DNA of 64,000 nt, taken from BOKV01 sp041987205 (GTDB lineage: Bacteria; Pseudomonadota; Alphaproteobacteria; Rhizobiales; Rhizobiaceae). Under the pieces are notes generated by a model. That model did not search any database, was not told the DNA's origin, and worked only from the letters and a program-made list of their open reading frames with translations. A program made the position numbers and the translations under genes. Positions 34,220 through 43,420 of this stretch are shown in pieces. Positions within the stretch are counted from its first letter, which is position 1. The number at the start of each line of letters is the position of its first letter. The DNA lies in assembly GCA_041987205.1 (NCBI GenBank), contig JBHIWX010000008.1, forward strand, positions 1 to 64,000, read 5' to 3'.

Positions 34220-34455
34220 GGCTCTCCTTCGGAACACCACCAGGAAAACCGGACCGTTCATCATCAAGTGGCGATGGACCGCCGATTGTGTTTCCCCAAA
34301 CTGTCAGTCCCGAATTGCCCGACAGAGACTTTGGCTGGAATCCGGGCCTGTGAGCGGTCACTTTGGCGTCTCCGCGAATGCCGCATCGGGCTAACGCACG
34401 GAAATTGCAGAGCTATTTGAGGAGAATGTGGAAGTTCCTGAAAAAGCAGGACTGA

Positions 34456-34529
34456 TTGGCTGGGGAACCTGGATTCGAACCAGGACTAACGGAGTCAGAG
34501 TCCGCGGGTCTACCGTTAACCTATTCCCC
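34456..34529 (-). tRNA. tRNA-Gln (anticodon CTG)
   Basis: A complete 74-base cloverleaf on the minus strand. The acceptor stem is TGGGGAA/TTCCCCA with a G discriminator and encoded CCA. The anticodon stem is GCGGA/TCCGT around the loop CTCTGAC, giving CTG. The T arm is CCTGG-TTCGAAT-CCAGG. The 3' end faces the recombinase and the island to its left, as at many integration sites. No second copy of the 3' end was found on the far side. Confidence 0.97.
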
Positions 34530-34753
34530 AATCCTGCGGCCGGGTCGTGCCGTTGCGCCGAACGATTGACACAAGGCTGCCGGTTGACGCTTGCGCGTCA
34601 CCGTCGCCGCGTGCCCGTTGTATAGTTATCCGCTTGCGACAATGCAACATGGCCGCACGATCTTTTGACTTGGTCCGCGCCGGTCGCGGTGCTAGGTTTT
34701 TGTCAACTATGTAACGTTGCGCGCCCGGCGCTGATACGGCCGAATAGCCTCCC

Positions 34754-36673
34754 ATGGCGGTTCGGAAGCGATTGCGCGGCGCGGAGGATTTCGGCGTGAA
34801 CAAACCTCGCAATGGCGGATACCCGCCGTTTGAGGGGTTCGCCCGCGGTAATCGCAGAAAAAGCCGGCCAGGCCGGCTTGCGCAGGAAACGGCGGACCCC
34901 GTGCTGACGTCGGCTGGACAACCGGCAGGCGTCGTGTTGGATCGTGAGGCTGCTGCCCCTCCGAAAGGGGCGGCCGGCAAGAAGCAGACGCATGCTTCGT
35001 CGCGCTACAAGGCTTCCTCCATCCAATCGCCGAAACCGAAACATTCGCCGAACAACAAGGCTTCGAATTCCCGGCCGCCGGACGTCGAACCCGCAAGCGA
35101 GGTGAAGGCTCGCGCGGAGGACGAGGCGCGGGGCGGCAAGCAGGCCGGGCAGAAATCGTCACGTGCCGAAGATGGCGAGCGAACGTCGGAACGCCCTGCG
35201 CGCGACGTGCCTGCTCGTGATGGCAAGGGCGGGCGACGCCGCAAACGCCGGCGGCGCAATGCTGCCGCCGCGCCATCGCAGCCCGGCCAACGCGAAAATA
35301 CGAACCAGCCATCAGGCGCGGCTGCCGGCGATCGCGCTCGCGGTGAGTCCCCACAGGGCATGCAGGCCGATGAGCGCCGTCATGAAGATGCCGGGCATGG
35401 GCAATCCGCGCGCACACGCCGCCGCAAGCGTCGCCGCAACAAGGCTGGGGCCGCGCCGGGTGGCGCCTCGGCGAACGAGCAGGCCCGCTACATGCGCGCG
35501 CCGGCCAAGGCTCCGCCACGGCCGAGCTTCCAGCCGATCAAGGGGCAGGGCGGGCGTGCCCCGCATAACGGTTCGGGACGCGGCGCCTATGCCGCGCTCG
35601 ATCTCGGCACCAACAATTGCCGCCTGCTCGTCGCAGTGCCGCTGCATGGCGAAAGGTTCCGCGTCATCGACGCCTTTTCGCGCATCGTGCGTCTGGGCGA
35701 GGGCATGTCGGCCAGCGGTCGCCTCTCCCAGGCGGCGATGGACCGGGCGCTGGAAGCGCTCGCCATATGCGCCGGCAAGATGGCCTCGCACGACCTTGCC
35801 GGCTTTCGACTGATCGCGACCGAAGCCTGCCGTCAGGCCGAAAACGGCGAGGCGTTTCTCGACAGGGTCTTTTCCGAGACGGGCTTGCGGCTGGAAGTGG
35901 TCGATCGGGGAACGGAAGCGCGCCTTGCCGCCGAAGGCTGCGGCAGCCTGATGGATCGCAATGCCGACGGCGCCGTGCTGTTCGACATCGGCGGCGGCTC
36001 GACGGAACTCGTGCTGATCGACCGGCCGACCCGGCGCGGACGCTTCGACGGCGGGCGCATCTCGGCCCACATCGCCGCCTGGACCTCGCTGCCGACCGGC
36101 GTCGTCACACTGTCAGAACGCCATGGCGGACGTCATGTCACGCGGTCGACCTTCGATGACATGGTGGCCGACGTGCTCGACCAACTCGGCGGTTTCGAGG
36201 ACAGGGGCAGGCTCGCCGACATCTGGCATCCCGCGCGAACGCATCTGCTGGGAACGTCCGGAACGGTCACCACTATTGCTGGCGTGCACCTCAAACTGCC
36301 GCGCTACGACCGGCGCAAGGTCGACGGCATCTGGCTCAATGACGGTCAGATCGACGCCGTCATCTCCGAACTGGTCTCGATGGATTACGACGCACGCGCC
36401 CGCAATCCCTGCATCGGGCGGGAGCGCGCCGATCTCGTGCTAGCCGGCTGCGCCATTCTCGAGGCGATCCGGCTGACCTGGCCGAGCCCGCGCCTCAGGG
36501 TCGCCGACCGCGGTCTGCGCGAGGGCATTCTCGCCGAACTGATGCACGACGCAGGCGAATGGGGTGACGCCCGGCATCAGGGGAAGCGGCGCAAGGGATC
36601 GGGCGGGCCAAACCGGCCGCATCATGAACGCGGCTCGAACGGACCCAATTCAAACGGATCGGGTGCGCGATGA
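34754..36673 (+). CDS. Ppx/GppA-family phosphatase with long basic N-terminal region
   Basis: A polyphosphate or (p)ppGpp phosphatase-like protein of 639 residues. The ASKHA-fold phosphatase domain begins near residue 275 with GAYAALDLGTNNCRLLVA. It continues with RLIATEACRQAENGEAFLDRV and the phosphate-binding motif FDIGGGSTELV. The first 270 residues are unusual: low-complexity and very basic, with clusters such as RRRKRRRRN and RRRKRRRNK, suited to nucleic acid or polyphosphate binding. It overlaps the RlmE gene by ATGA, so both are made together. Confidence 0.92.
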   Translation: MAVRKRLRGAEDFGVNKPRNGGYPPFEGFARGNRRKSRPGRLAQETADPVLTSAGQPAGVVLDREAAAPPKGAAGKKQTHASSRYKASSIQSPKPKHSPNNKASNSRPPDVEPASEVKARAEDEARGGKQAGQKSSRAEDGERTSERPARDVPARDGKGGRRRKRRRRNAAAAPSQPGQRENTNQPSGAAAGDRARGESPQGMQADERRHEDAGHGQSARTRRRKRRRNKAGAAPGGASANEQARYMRAPAKAPPRPSFQPIKGQGGRAPHNGSGRGAYAALDLGTNNCRLLVAVPLHGERFRVIDAFSRIVRLGEGMSASGRLSQAAMDRALEALAICAGKMASHDLAGFRLIATEACRQAENGEAFLDRVFSETGLRLEVVDRGTEARLAAEGCGSLMDRNADGAVLFDIGGGSTELVLIDRPTRRGRFDGGRISAHIAAWTSLPTGVVTLSERHGGRHVTRSTFDDMVADVLDQLGGFEDRGRLADIWHPARTHLLGTSGTVTTIAGVHLKLPRYDRRKVDGIWLNDGQIDAVISELVSMDYDARARNPCIGRERADLVLAGCAILEAIRLTWPSPRLRVADRGLREGILAELMHDAGEWGDARHQGKRRKGSGGPNRPHHERGSNGPNSNGSGAR

Positions 36674-37404
36674 GCGCGTCGAAGGGAAAAGGGTCTGGCG
36701 GTTCCGGGCGCGGCTCGGGCAGGGCGCTGCGCACCCACGTCAAATCGAAGAAGCCGCGCAAGGCCTCTTCCCGCCAGTGGCTGGAGCGCCAGCTCAACGA
36801 CCCCTATGTGCGTCAGGCCAAGGCGGAGGGCTACGCTTCGCGCGCGGCCTACAAGCTCAAGGAAATCGACGACCGTTACGAGCTGCTGGCGAAGGGCGAC
36901 CGGGTGATCGATCTGGGCGCCGCGCCGGGCGGCTGGTGTCAGGTCGCGGTCGAGCGAACCGGTTCCACGCAGGACGATATCCGCGTCGTCGGCATCGACT
37001 ATCTCGAAATGGATCCCGTGCCGGGGGCGGCCATCCTGCAGATGGACTTTCTCGACGACGAGGCGCCCGAAGCGCTAATGGCAGCAATCGGCGGGCATGC
37101 GCCGGATGTGGTGATGTCCGACATGGCCGCGCCCACGACCGGGCATCGTAAGACCGATCACCTGCGCACCATGCATCTGGTCGAGGTCGCGCTCGATTTC
37201 GCCATGAAGGTATTAAAGCCCGGCGGCCACTTCCTGTCCAAGACCTTCCAGGGCGGCACGGAAGGCCCGCTGCTCGACCTGCTGAAGCGCAATTTCCGCT
37301 CGGTCCATCACGTCAAGCCGCCGGCCTCGCGCGACGGTTCGGTCGAGCTTTATCTTCTGGCTCGAGATTTCAGGGGCGGCGGGGGCGGCGAAGACGACGC
37401 TTGA
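36670..37404 (+). CDS. rlmE: 23S rRNA (uridine-2'-O)-methyltransferase RlmE
   Basis: An FtsJ/RrmJ enzyme of 244 residues that methylates the 2'-O of U2552 in 23S rRNA using S-adenosylmethionine. The SAM motif is VIDLGAAPGGWCQ. The K-D-K-E catalytic set is visible in SRAAYKLKEI, VVMSDMAAP, LSKTFQGG and SVELYLLA. The N-terminal 30 residues are a basic Gly/Ser-rich tail common in alphaproteobacterial RlmE. The start overlaps the Ppx stop as ATGA. Confidence 0.96.
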   Translation: MSASKGKGSGGSGRGSGRALRTHVKSKKPRKASSRQWLERQLNDPYVRQAKAEGYASRAAYKLKEIDDRYELLAKGDRVIDLGAAPGGWCQVAVERTGSTQDDIRVVGIDYLEMDPVPGAAILQMDFLDDEAPEALMAAIGGHAPDVVMSDMAAPTTGHRKTDHLRTMHLVEVALDFAMKVLKPGGHFLSKTFQGGTEGPLLDLLKRNFRSVHHVKPPASRDGSVELYLLARDFRGGGGGEDDA

Positions 37405-37508
37405 TCGTGACCGTGTCGAGGTGCTGTCCTTTATATTAGTGATTGCTAATTTAATTGTTGACGGTATAGTCTGGTGACGAAAAGACCGACCTCGCCGGAC
37501 CGTTTGAA

Positions 37509-39335
37509 ATGCTGCCCCCGCTTGATAATTTTCGCCTTGCCGGTCTGGTGAAACGCCATTTGCCCATTCTCGGCTGGGCGCGTGGCTACGATCGCGACAT
37601 GGCGGCGAGCGATCTTGTCGCCGCGGTGATCGTCACGATCATGCTGATCCCGCAATCGCTGGCCTACGCACTGCTGGCAGGGCTGCCGCCGCAGGTCGGC
37701 CTCTACGCCTCGATCCTGCCGCTCGTCGCCTATGGCCTGTTCGGCACCAGCCGCACGCTCGCCGTCGGTCCGGTGGCCGTGGTCTCGCTGATGACGGCGG
37801 CCGCCGCGGGCGAACTGGCCCGGCAGGGCACGCCGGAATACTATGCCGCCGCGGTCGCGCTGGCCCTGCTCTCGGGGCTGATGCTGATGGCGATGGGCCT
37901 GCTGCGGCTGGGCTTTCTGGCGAATTTCCTCAGCCATCCGGTGATCTCCGGCTTCATCACGGCCTCGGGCATCATCATCGCGGTCAGCCAGCTTCGCGGC
38001 GTGTTCGGCATTTCGGGCGGCGGCCAGACGCTGCCCGATCTCCTGTCCTCGATGTGGGCCGATATCGCCTCGTTCCATCCGGCGACCTTCGTCATCGGCA
38101 CCGCCGTGACCGCCTTCCTGTTCTGGTCGCGCACATCGCTCAAGCCGTTACTGGTTAAGCACGGGGTGGGCACGCGTGCCGCCGACATCGTGTCAAAGGC
38201 CGCTCCCGTCGTCGCGGTCTTCGCCACCATCGGTGCGACCTGGGCGCTGGGGCTCGACAAGGCTGGCGTCAGGATCGTCGGCGAGGTGCCCAGTGGCTTA
38301 CCGGGCATCGCCTTGCCGCCCTTCGACGCCGGACTGTGGCGCGACGTCGCCGTCTCGGCACTGCTCATTTCCATCGTGGGCTTCGTCGAATCCGTATCGG
38401 TGGCGCAGACCCTTGCCGCCAAGCGTCGCCAGCGCATCGAGCCGGATCAGGAGCTCGTCGGGTTGGGCGCGGCAAACCTCGCCTCGGCCGTGAGTGGTGG
38501 CTATCCCGTGACGGGTGGCTTCGCCCGCTCGGTCGTCAATTTCGATGCCGGTGCCCGGACGCCCGCCGCCGGCATGTTCACTGCCATCGGCATCGCGCTC
38601 GCCACCCTGCTGCTGACCCCGGCCCTGTTCTACCTGCCGAGGGCGACGCTTTCGGCGACCATCATCGTTGCCGTGCTGTCGCTGGTCGATTTGAGCGCGG
38701 TCCGCCGCACCTGGTCCTATTCGAAGGCCGACGGCGCGGCGATGATCGCCACCATCGCGCTGACCCTGGTTGCCGGTGTGGAAAAGGGTATCGTGGCGGG
38801 TGTCGGCCTGTCGATCTTCCTGCATCTCTACCGCTCGTCGCGGCCGCATTTCGCCATCATCGGCCAGGTTCCGGGCACCGAACATTTCCGCAACGTGAAG
38901 CGCCACGAGGTGGCGACCTCGCCGGACATCCTGTCGATCCGCGTCGACGAAAGTCTGTATTTCGCCAATGCGCGCTATCTCGAGGACACGATCCTAAACG
39001 CTGTGGCCGCCGGGCCGGCGATCCGCCACGTCGTGCTGATGTGCCCCGCCGTCAATGCGATCGATTCAAGCGCGCTGGAAAGCCTTGAGGCGATCAACCA
39101 GCGACTCGCCGACGCCGACGTCGCCTTCCATCTGAGCGAGGTGAAAGGCCCGGTCATGGACCGGTTGAAGAAGAGCCATTTCCTGGGCGAACTGACCGGA
39201 AAGGTGTTCCTTACCCAGTTCGACGCGCTGGCCGAACTGGCGCCGGCTCTGACCGCGGCGACCCTGAGGTCGAAGCGCATCACGGCAGGTGCTGTTACCG
39301 CCGGCAATCACGCCGACAAGCGAAAGTCACACTAA
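37509..39335 (+). CDS. SulP family inorganic anion transporter with STAS domain
   Basis: A membrane transporter of 608 residues for sulfate, bicarbonate or related anions. The SulP signature appears early (MAASDLVAAVIVTIMLIPQS, then LPPQVGLYASILPL), followed by about a dozen hydrophobic segments. The GYPVTGGFARSVVNFDAGARTP-type motif lies near residue 335, where family binding residues sit. The C-terminal STAS domain begins near residue 470 (ILSIRVDESLYFANARYLED) with NAIDSSALE at its phospho-site. Substrate and ion coupling cannot be told from sequence. Confidence 0.94.
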   Translation: MLPPLDNFRLAGLVKRHLPILGWARGYDRDMAASDLVAAVIVTIMLIPQSLAYALLAGLPPQVGLYASILPLVAYGLFGTSRTLAVGPVAVVSLMTAAAAGELARQGTPEYYAAAVALALLSGLMLMAMGLLRLGFLANFLSHPVISGFITASGIIIAVSQLRGVFGISGGGQTLPDLLSSMWADIASFHPATFVIGTAVTAFLFWSRTSLKPLLVKHGVGTRAADIVSKAAPVVAVFATIGATWALGLDKAGVRIVGEVPSGLPGIALPPFDAGLWRDVAVSALLISIVGFVESVSVAQTLAAKRRQRIEPDQELVGLGAANLASAVSGGYPVTGGFARSVVNFDAGARTPAAGMFTAIGIALATLLLTPALFYLPRATLSATIIVAVLSLVDLSAVRRTWSYSKADGAAMIATIALTLVAGVEKGIVAGVGLSIFLHLYRSSRPHFAIIGQVPGTEHFRNVKRHEVATSPDILSIRVDESLYFANARYLEDTILNAVAAGPAIRHVVLMCPAVNAIDSSALESLEAINQRLADADVAFHLSEVKGPVMDRLKKSHFLGELTGKVFLTQFDALAELAPALTAATLRSKRITAGAVTAGNHADKRKSH

Positions 39336-39353
39336 TGCATGGCGGAACGCGCG

Positions 39354-39378
39354 GACGCCGGCAGGTAATGCCGGCGTC
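39354..39378. terminator. Hairpin between convergent SulP and cytochrome c genes
   Basis: A 10-bp perfect stem (gacgccggca/tgccggcgtc) with a 5-base loop sits between two convergent genes, 18 bases past the SulP stop. No T-run is present on either strand. It probably serves both directions. Confidence 0.6.
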
Positions 39379-39399
39379 GCGATAGCCTGTCCCGGAACC

Positions 39400-39810
39400 T
39401 TATTCCGGCTTGTAGTCCGGGCTGAACTGCAGAAGGTAGGCGATCACGTCCTCACGGTCGTCTTCCTTCTTCAGACCGGCGAAGGCCATCTTGGTCTTCT
39501 TGATCATCGCCTTGGGCTTTTCGAGATAGGTGTTCAGCGTCTCAGGCGTCCAGACGAGCCCTTCCTCGCCGGCCTTGACCATGTCCTTGGAATATTTCTT
39601 GCCGTATTCCTCGTTGCTGCCGGCAGCATGTCCGAACACGCCGTTGAGAACCGGGCCGACCTTGATCTTCGCATCGTCGCCGACCATGTGGCAGGCGGCG
39701 CACTTCTTGAAGACCTTTTCGCCCTTGGCGACATCGCCTTCAGCGAAAGCCGGGCTTGCTGTCGTGATCGCCAGGGCGGCGATGGCGATCTTCCCAAGCA
39801 GTCTGTGCAT
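39400..39810 (-). CDS. Cytochrome c2-type class I c-type cytochrome
   Basis: A secreted electron carrier of 136 residues. The signal peptide is MHRLLGKIAIAALAITTASPAFA, the haem motif CAACH is in VFKKCAACHMVG, and the axial methionine is probably in KTKMAFAGL near the C-terminus. The order GPVLNGVFGHAAGS is typical of mitochondrial-like cytochrome c/c2. The ATG at 39810 has AAGGAG seven bases upstream, so the longer frame is rejected. It shuttles electrons between the bc1 complex and terminal oxidases in the periplasm. Confidence 0.95.
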   Translation of the reverse strand: MHRLLGKIAIAALAITTASPAFAEGDVAKGEKVFKKCAACHMVGDDAKIKVGPVLNGVFGHAAGSNEEYGKKYSKDMVKAGEEGLVWTPETLNTYLEKPKAMIKKTKMAFAGLKKEDDREDVIAYLLQFSPDYKPE

Positions 39811-40160
39811 GCATCTTCTCCTTGGATTTCCGAACGATGCGGCGTCTCGGCAGCATCGAATCTGCAATTCGCAGTGCAGCAGATACCGGTCTGGCCTGTC
39901 TTCGGCCTTGTTCGAGATCAAGGCGATGCCCCGCCACGGTTTCCTGCCGTGGAACAGCGCACCGATACTGCTTCCTGGCTCCTACCAAACATCGCGGCGG
40001 CCATTTTGCAATTCCGCCACATCGTCGCAGCCGCAGTGACGCAATGTAAAGCCGGCTCGCAATAAGACCCGGTTAACCATCGGCAGAGCCGGAGGAACAG
40101 GTAAAAGCTTTTTTATTCTTTCCCGACAATAATTTCAGTTCGGCAATCGATGGGTGGGGT
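39811..40160. other. Intergenic region between divergent cytochrome c and GGDEF-EAL genes
   Basis: It must hold the promoters of both genes. AT-rich stretches near 40100-40140 suit a promoter for the right-hand gene, but no consensus boxes or clear hairpins are seen. Confidence 0.4.
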
Positions 40161-41846
40161 ATGTCCGCACTTCAGTTGGGGCGATCGGCCAAAACGCGCG
40201 CCAGGGCACGGGCAAGGGCACGGGCCGGCGCACCGGAGATCCATTTCGACCGTCGCGTCCGCAAACCCTTCGTGGTTGTGGCGCTGGTAGTGGGCATCTC
40301 CTGTGTCGCGGCGTGGACCGGGCTTGTCCCCCGCGAATATGAACGGTTGAGTTTCATCCTGTCGGGTCTTGCGGGCCTGATCGGCGTGGGTGCCCTGTGG
40401 TTTTATGTCGGCCCGTTTGTGGCAAGGATGATCGCTGAGGACACGGCGTTTCCAGATTCCCGCGTCGGTCGCATCCAACCGGTCGAGTCCGGCTGGGGCG
40501 ATGCCGAGCATTGGGGAGGCGACGATAACCGGCAAGCGCTCGCACTGACCGATCCGCTGACAGGACTTGGCAACCGCTCGCGCATGCTCGAGAAATTCAA
40601 CCGGCTGAAATCGACGCGCGACGACGGCCAGCCGCTCACGCTCGGTCTTCTGAACATCGACGGCATGAAGCCCGTCAACGATCTCTACGGCACGATCGGC
40701 GGCGACGAAATCCTCCGGCAATGCGCCCAACGCCTGGCCGCCGCCGTTGAGGGCGACGGCATTGTCTGCCGGTTCGGCGGTGACGTCTTCGGTTTCGTTT
40801 TTCCCAGCGTCACCGACGAGCGCAAGGCCGAGGAAAAAGGCCGTCTCCTGCAGAACGTGCTGATGGCGCCCTTCAACATCGACGGCCGCACGGTCCGTCT
40901 CACGGGCTCATTCGGCATGGCGATCCACTGCCCGCGTACGGGCGATTTCGAGTATGCCGTCGCCAAGGCCGAGACCGCGCTGCATCATTCCAAGCGTCGC
41001 GGCCGCGGCCGGGTCACACTCCACTCGAAGGAAATCGAGCACCTGGTCGATGAGGGCGCGCGCATGGAAAAGGCGTTGCGCGAGGCGATCGCCAGTCACG
41101 AGGTCAGGCCGCATTTCCAGCCGATCATCTCCCTGCAGGACGGCCGGCTCCTGGGTTTCGAGGCACTGGCGCGGTGGACCGATCCGGAACTGGGCGAGGT
41201 CTCGCCCGCAAAGTTCATCGCCATCGCCGAGGAACGCGGCCTGATCATCTCGTTGACGGAATCCCTGCTCATGCAGGCGGCTGCCGCCGCGGCCGCGTGG
41301 CCAGACGATCTGTTCCTCTCGTTCAACCTTTCCAGCCTGCAACTGGTGGATTTCGCGACCGCCGAGCAGGTCAAGAACGCCGCGCGTGACGCAGGCCTGC
41401 CGCCGAACCGGCTGGAGATCGAGGTCACCGAAACCGCGCTCGTCTCCGACCCCGAAACCGCGACGCGGATCATCGACGACCTGCACAAGGCCGGCATTCG
41501 CGTCTCGATGGACGATTTCGGCACGGGCCAGTCCAGCCTGGGGCGCCTGCGCCAGCTCAAGCTCGACAAGGTCAAGATCGACCGCTCCTTCATCTCCACG
41601 CTCGGCGAGGACAAGACGGCCGAACACATCGTCCGCGCCATTCTGGAAATGTGCGCCGGTCTAGGCATGACCGTGGTCGCGGAGGGTATCGAGCAGATCG
41701 AACAGGCCGAGATGTTGCGCCGCTATGGCTGCCACGCCGGCCAGGGCTTCCTGTTTGGCAAGGCGCAGGACCGGCACCACACCCTCGGCTACATCAGCGA
41801 CTTCAAGGAACGGTCCGGCGTTGCCGAAGACGTTCGCGTCGCGTGA
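40161..41846 (+). CDS. GGDEF-EAL membrane protein with degenerate GGDEF motif
   Basis: A cyclic-di-GMP protein of 561 residues. Two membrane helices lie at about 38-55 and 62-84. A GGDEF domain follows from about 130 (LTDPLTGLGNRSRM), but its active-site loop reads RFGGDVFGF: the catalytic glutamate of GG(D/E)EF is valine, so cyclase activity is unlikely. The EAL domain is intact (FEALARW, EVTETALV, MDDFGTGQSSLGRL, KIDRSF, VVAEGIE), predicting phosphodiesterase activity with the GGDEF part perhaps as a GTP sensor. The N-terminus carries an Ala-Arg repeat (RARARARARA). Confidence 0.93.
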   Translation: MSALQLGRSAKTRARARARARAGAPEIHFDRRVRKPFVVVALVVGISCVAAWTGLVPREYERLSFILSGLAGLIGVGALWFYVGPFVARMIAEDTAFPDSRVGRIQPVESGWGDAEHWGGDDNRQALALTDPLTGLGNRSRMLEKFNRLKSTRDDGQPLTLGLLNIDGMKPVNDLYGTIGGDEILRQCAQRLAAAVEGDGIVCRFGGDVFGFVFPSVTDERKAEEKGRLLQNVLMAPFNIDGRTVRLTGSFGMAIHCPRTGDFEYAVAKAETALHHSKRRGRGRVTLHSKEIEHLVDEGARMEKALREAIASHEVRPHFQPIISLQDGRLLGFEALARWTDPELGEVSPAKFIAIAEERGLIISLTESLLMQAAAAAAAWPDDLFLSFNLSSLQLVDFATAEQVKNAARDAGLPPNRLEIEVTETALVSDPETATRIIDDLHKAGIRVSMDDFGTGQSSLGRLRQLKLDKVKIDRSFISTLGEDKTAEHIVRAILEMCAGLGMTVVAEGIEQIEQAEMLRRYGCHAGQGFLFGKAQDRHHTLGYISDFKERSGVAEDVRVA

Positions 41847-42026
41847 TCGCACAGTGGTGACGCGGCAACCCGGATGAACGCTCGGGCTGCAATTGCCTGT
41901 GGAGAGCGCCAGCACCGACTTGCCTCCCGACCGTGGAATTCAACACTTGTCTCCACCGGATTCGTGCGCGGCCCGCGCCGTCGCGAACGTTCCGGTGCGG
42001 CTTTGGCCACGAACCGGGACGGGACA

Positions 42027-42638
42027 TTGGCGAAACTCTATTTCTCCTATTCGGCGATGAACGCGGGCAAATCGACCCTGCTGCTGCAGGCCGCCTATAA
42101 CTATCAGGAACGCGGCATGCGCACGCTGCTGCTGGTTTCCTCGATCGACAACCGCACCCGCCACGGCGAGATCGCCTCGCGCATCGGGCTGAAACGCGAC
42201 GCCGAGATCTTTTCCCATGGCGACGACCTCTTCGAACTGATCCGCCGTCATGCGGACGAGGGCAAGATCGCCTGCGTCTTTGTCGACGAGGCGCAATGGA
42301 TGGAGGAAGAGCAGGTCTGGCAACTGGCCCGCGTCGCCGACGATCTCGGCATCCCGGTGATGTGCTACGGGCTGAGGACGGATTTTCAGGGCAAGCTCTT
42401 TCCCGGCAGCGCCGCATTGCTGGCACTGGCCGATGATCTGCGCGAAATCCGCACGATCTGCTGGTGCGGCAGGAAGGCAACGATGGTGGTCCGGCTCGGG
42501 GCGGACGGCAAGCCGGTGGAGGAGGGCGACCAGGTCTTCGTCGGCGGAAACGAGAGCTATGTCTCGCTGTGCCGGACGCACTGGCGCGAGCGCAAGCTGG
42601 GCAATGGCGGCGCCGTTGAAGATGGCGATTGCGACTGA
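42027..42638 (+). CDS. tdk: Thymidine kinase
   Basis: A type II thymidine kinase of 203 residues that phosphorylates thymidine for salvage. The P-loop is SAMNAGKSTLLL, the Walker B-like VFVDEAQWM carries the catalytic glutamate region, and zinc ligands are CWCGRKATM and the C-terminal CRTHW. TTG at 42027 is chosen because it gives the family N-terminus (AKLYFSYSAMNAGKST); the frame is open upstream to an ATG at 41874, but those 51 residues have no family counterpart. The ribosome site is weak. Confidence 0.92.
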   Translation: MAKLYFSYSAMNAGKSTLLLQAAYNYQERGMRTLLLVSSIDNRTRHGEIASRIGLKRDAEIFSHGDDLFELIRRHADEGKIACVFVDEAQWMEEEQVWQLARVADDLGIPVMCYGLRTDFQGKLFPGSAALLALADDLREIRTICWCGRKATMVVRLGADGKPVEEGDQVFVGGNESYVSLCRTHWRERKLGNGGAVEDGDCD

Positions 42639-42730
42639 ACGACCTTCGAGACGGAACCAATGCCCCGGTTTGCGCGTACTTCTTTTGGTCGAAATTCTCC
42701 CCGAAAATAGACAAAACAGGAGCACGCACC

Positions 42731-43243
42731 ATGATTCGCACGCCTTTGCGCACGACCTTTTCCGCCGCAGCCCTTCTTCTCGCCGCCATCGGCGTCACCG
42801 CGCAGCCCGCGCCGGCGGCCGCGGATTCCCCGGTGCGGGTCGGCGTGCTGACCTGCCAGGTCGATGGCGCGGTTGGCAAGATCCTCGGTTCCAAGCGCGA
42901 ACTGAGCTGCATATTCGAGCGCGTCAGCGGCGCGCCCATCGAGCGCTATGCCGGTGAAATCACCCGCATCGGCCTCGATATCGGCACGACCTCCTATTCC
43001 GACATCGCCTGGGGCGTGTTCTCTCTCGCCGATCCTTACGCGCCCGGAGCGCTGCAGGGCACCTATGCGGGCCTTTCGGCCGGTGCGTCGGTCGGTGTCG
43101 GCCTCGGCGCCAACGCCATGATCGGCGGTCTGGAACGCTCCTTTGCGTTGCAGCCGGTCAGTGTCGAGGCAACGCGCGGCCTCAATCTCGCCGTGGGCGT
43201 CGCCTCGCTCCGCCTCGTCAGCGTCGGTGAATTCGCACGGTAA
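42731..43243 (+). CDS. DUF992 domain secreted protein
   Basis: A 170-residue exported protein of the DUF992 family, common in Hyphomicrobiales and of unknown function. The signal peptide is MIRTPLRTTFSAAALLLAAI to about residue 31. The mature part has the family stretch RVGVLTCQVDGAVGKILGSK and a glycine-rich region SAGASVGVGLGANAMIGG. AGGAG lies eight bases upstream of the ATG. An antibacterial or envelope role has not been shown. Confidence 0.9.
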   Translation: MIRTPLRTTFSAAALLLAAIGVTAQPAPAAADSPVRVGVLTCQVDGAVGKILGSKRELSCIFERVSGAPIERYAGEITRIGLDIGTTSYSDIAWGVFSLADPYAPGALQGTYAGLSAGASVGVGLGANAMIGGLERSFALQPVSVEATRGLNLAVGVASLRLVSVGEFAR

Positions 43244-43253
43244 TCTGAAAGTT

Positions 43254-43293
43254 TCGCCGGGCGGCCCGGGCAGGGGTCCCGTCCGCCCGGCGA
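43254..43293 (+). terminator. Terminator hairpin after the DUF992 gene
   Basis: An 11-bp perfect stem (tcgccgggcgg/ccgcccggcga) with an 18-base loop that can itself pair, ten bases past the stop codon. No long T-run follows. It separates the DUF992 gene from the next operon. Confidence 0.6.
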
Positions 43294-43420
43294 GCAACTT
43301 CGCGTATTTCTTGGTGGCGCAAGCCTAGTCTTGCTTTCATTGCCGCGCCACCATGCCTATATTCTGCTCGCAGGGGTTACGACGGGCCGCCATAAGCCGG
43401 CCAGCCAGCGGGAGTTTTTC

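Noticed and set aside
34456..34480. Attachment-site duplication of the tRNA-Gln 3' end
   Set aside because: I looked for a second copy of the acceptor and T-arm sequence around 22-24 kb and elsewhere to the left and found none; a short or diverged site cannot be excluded.
34428..34625. ORF covering the tRNA-Gln region
   Set aside because: The sequence folds as a complete tRNA on the other strand.
37441..37500. TTGACG and TATAGT upstream of the SulP gene as a promoter
   Set aside because: Only a few bases separate the two hexamers, so they cannot act as -35 and -10 of one sigma-70 promoter.
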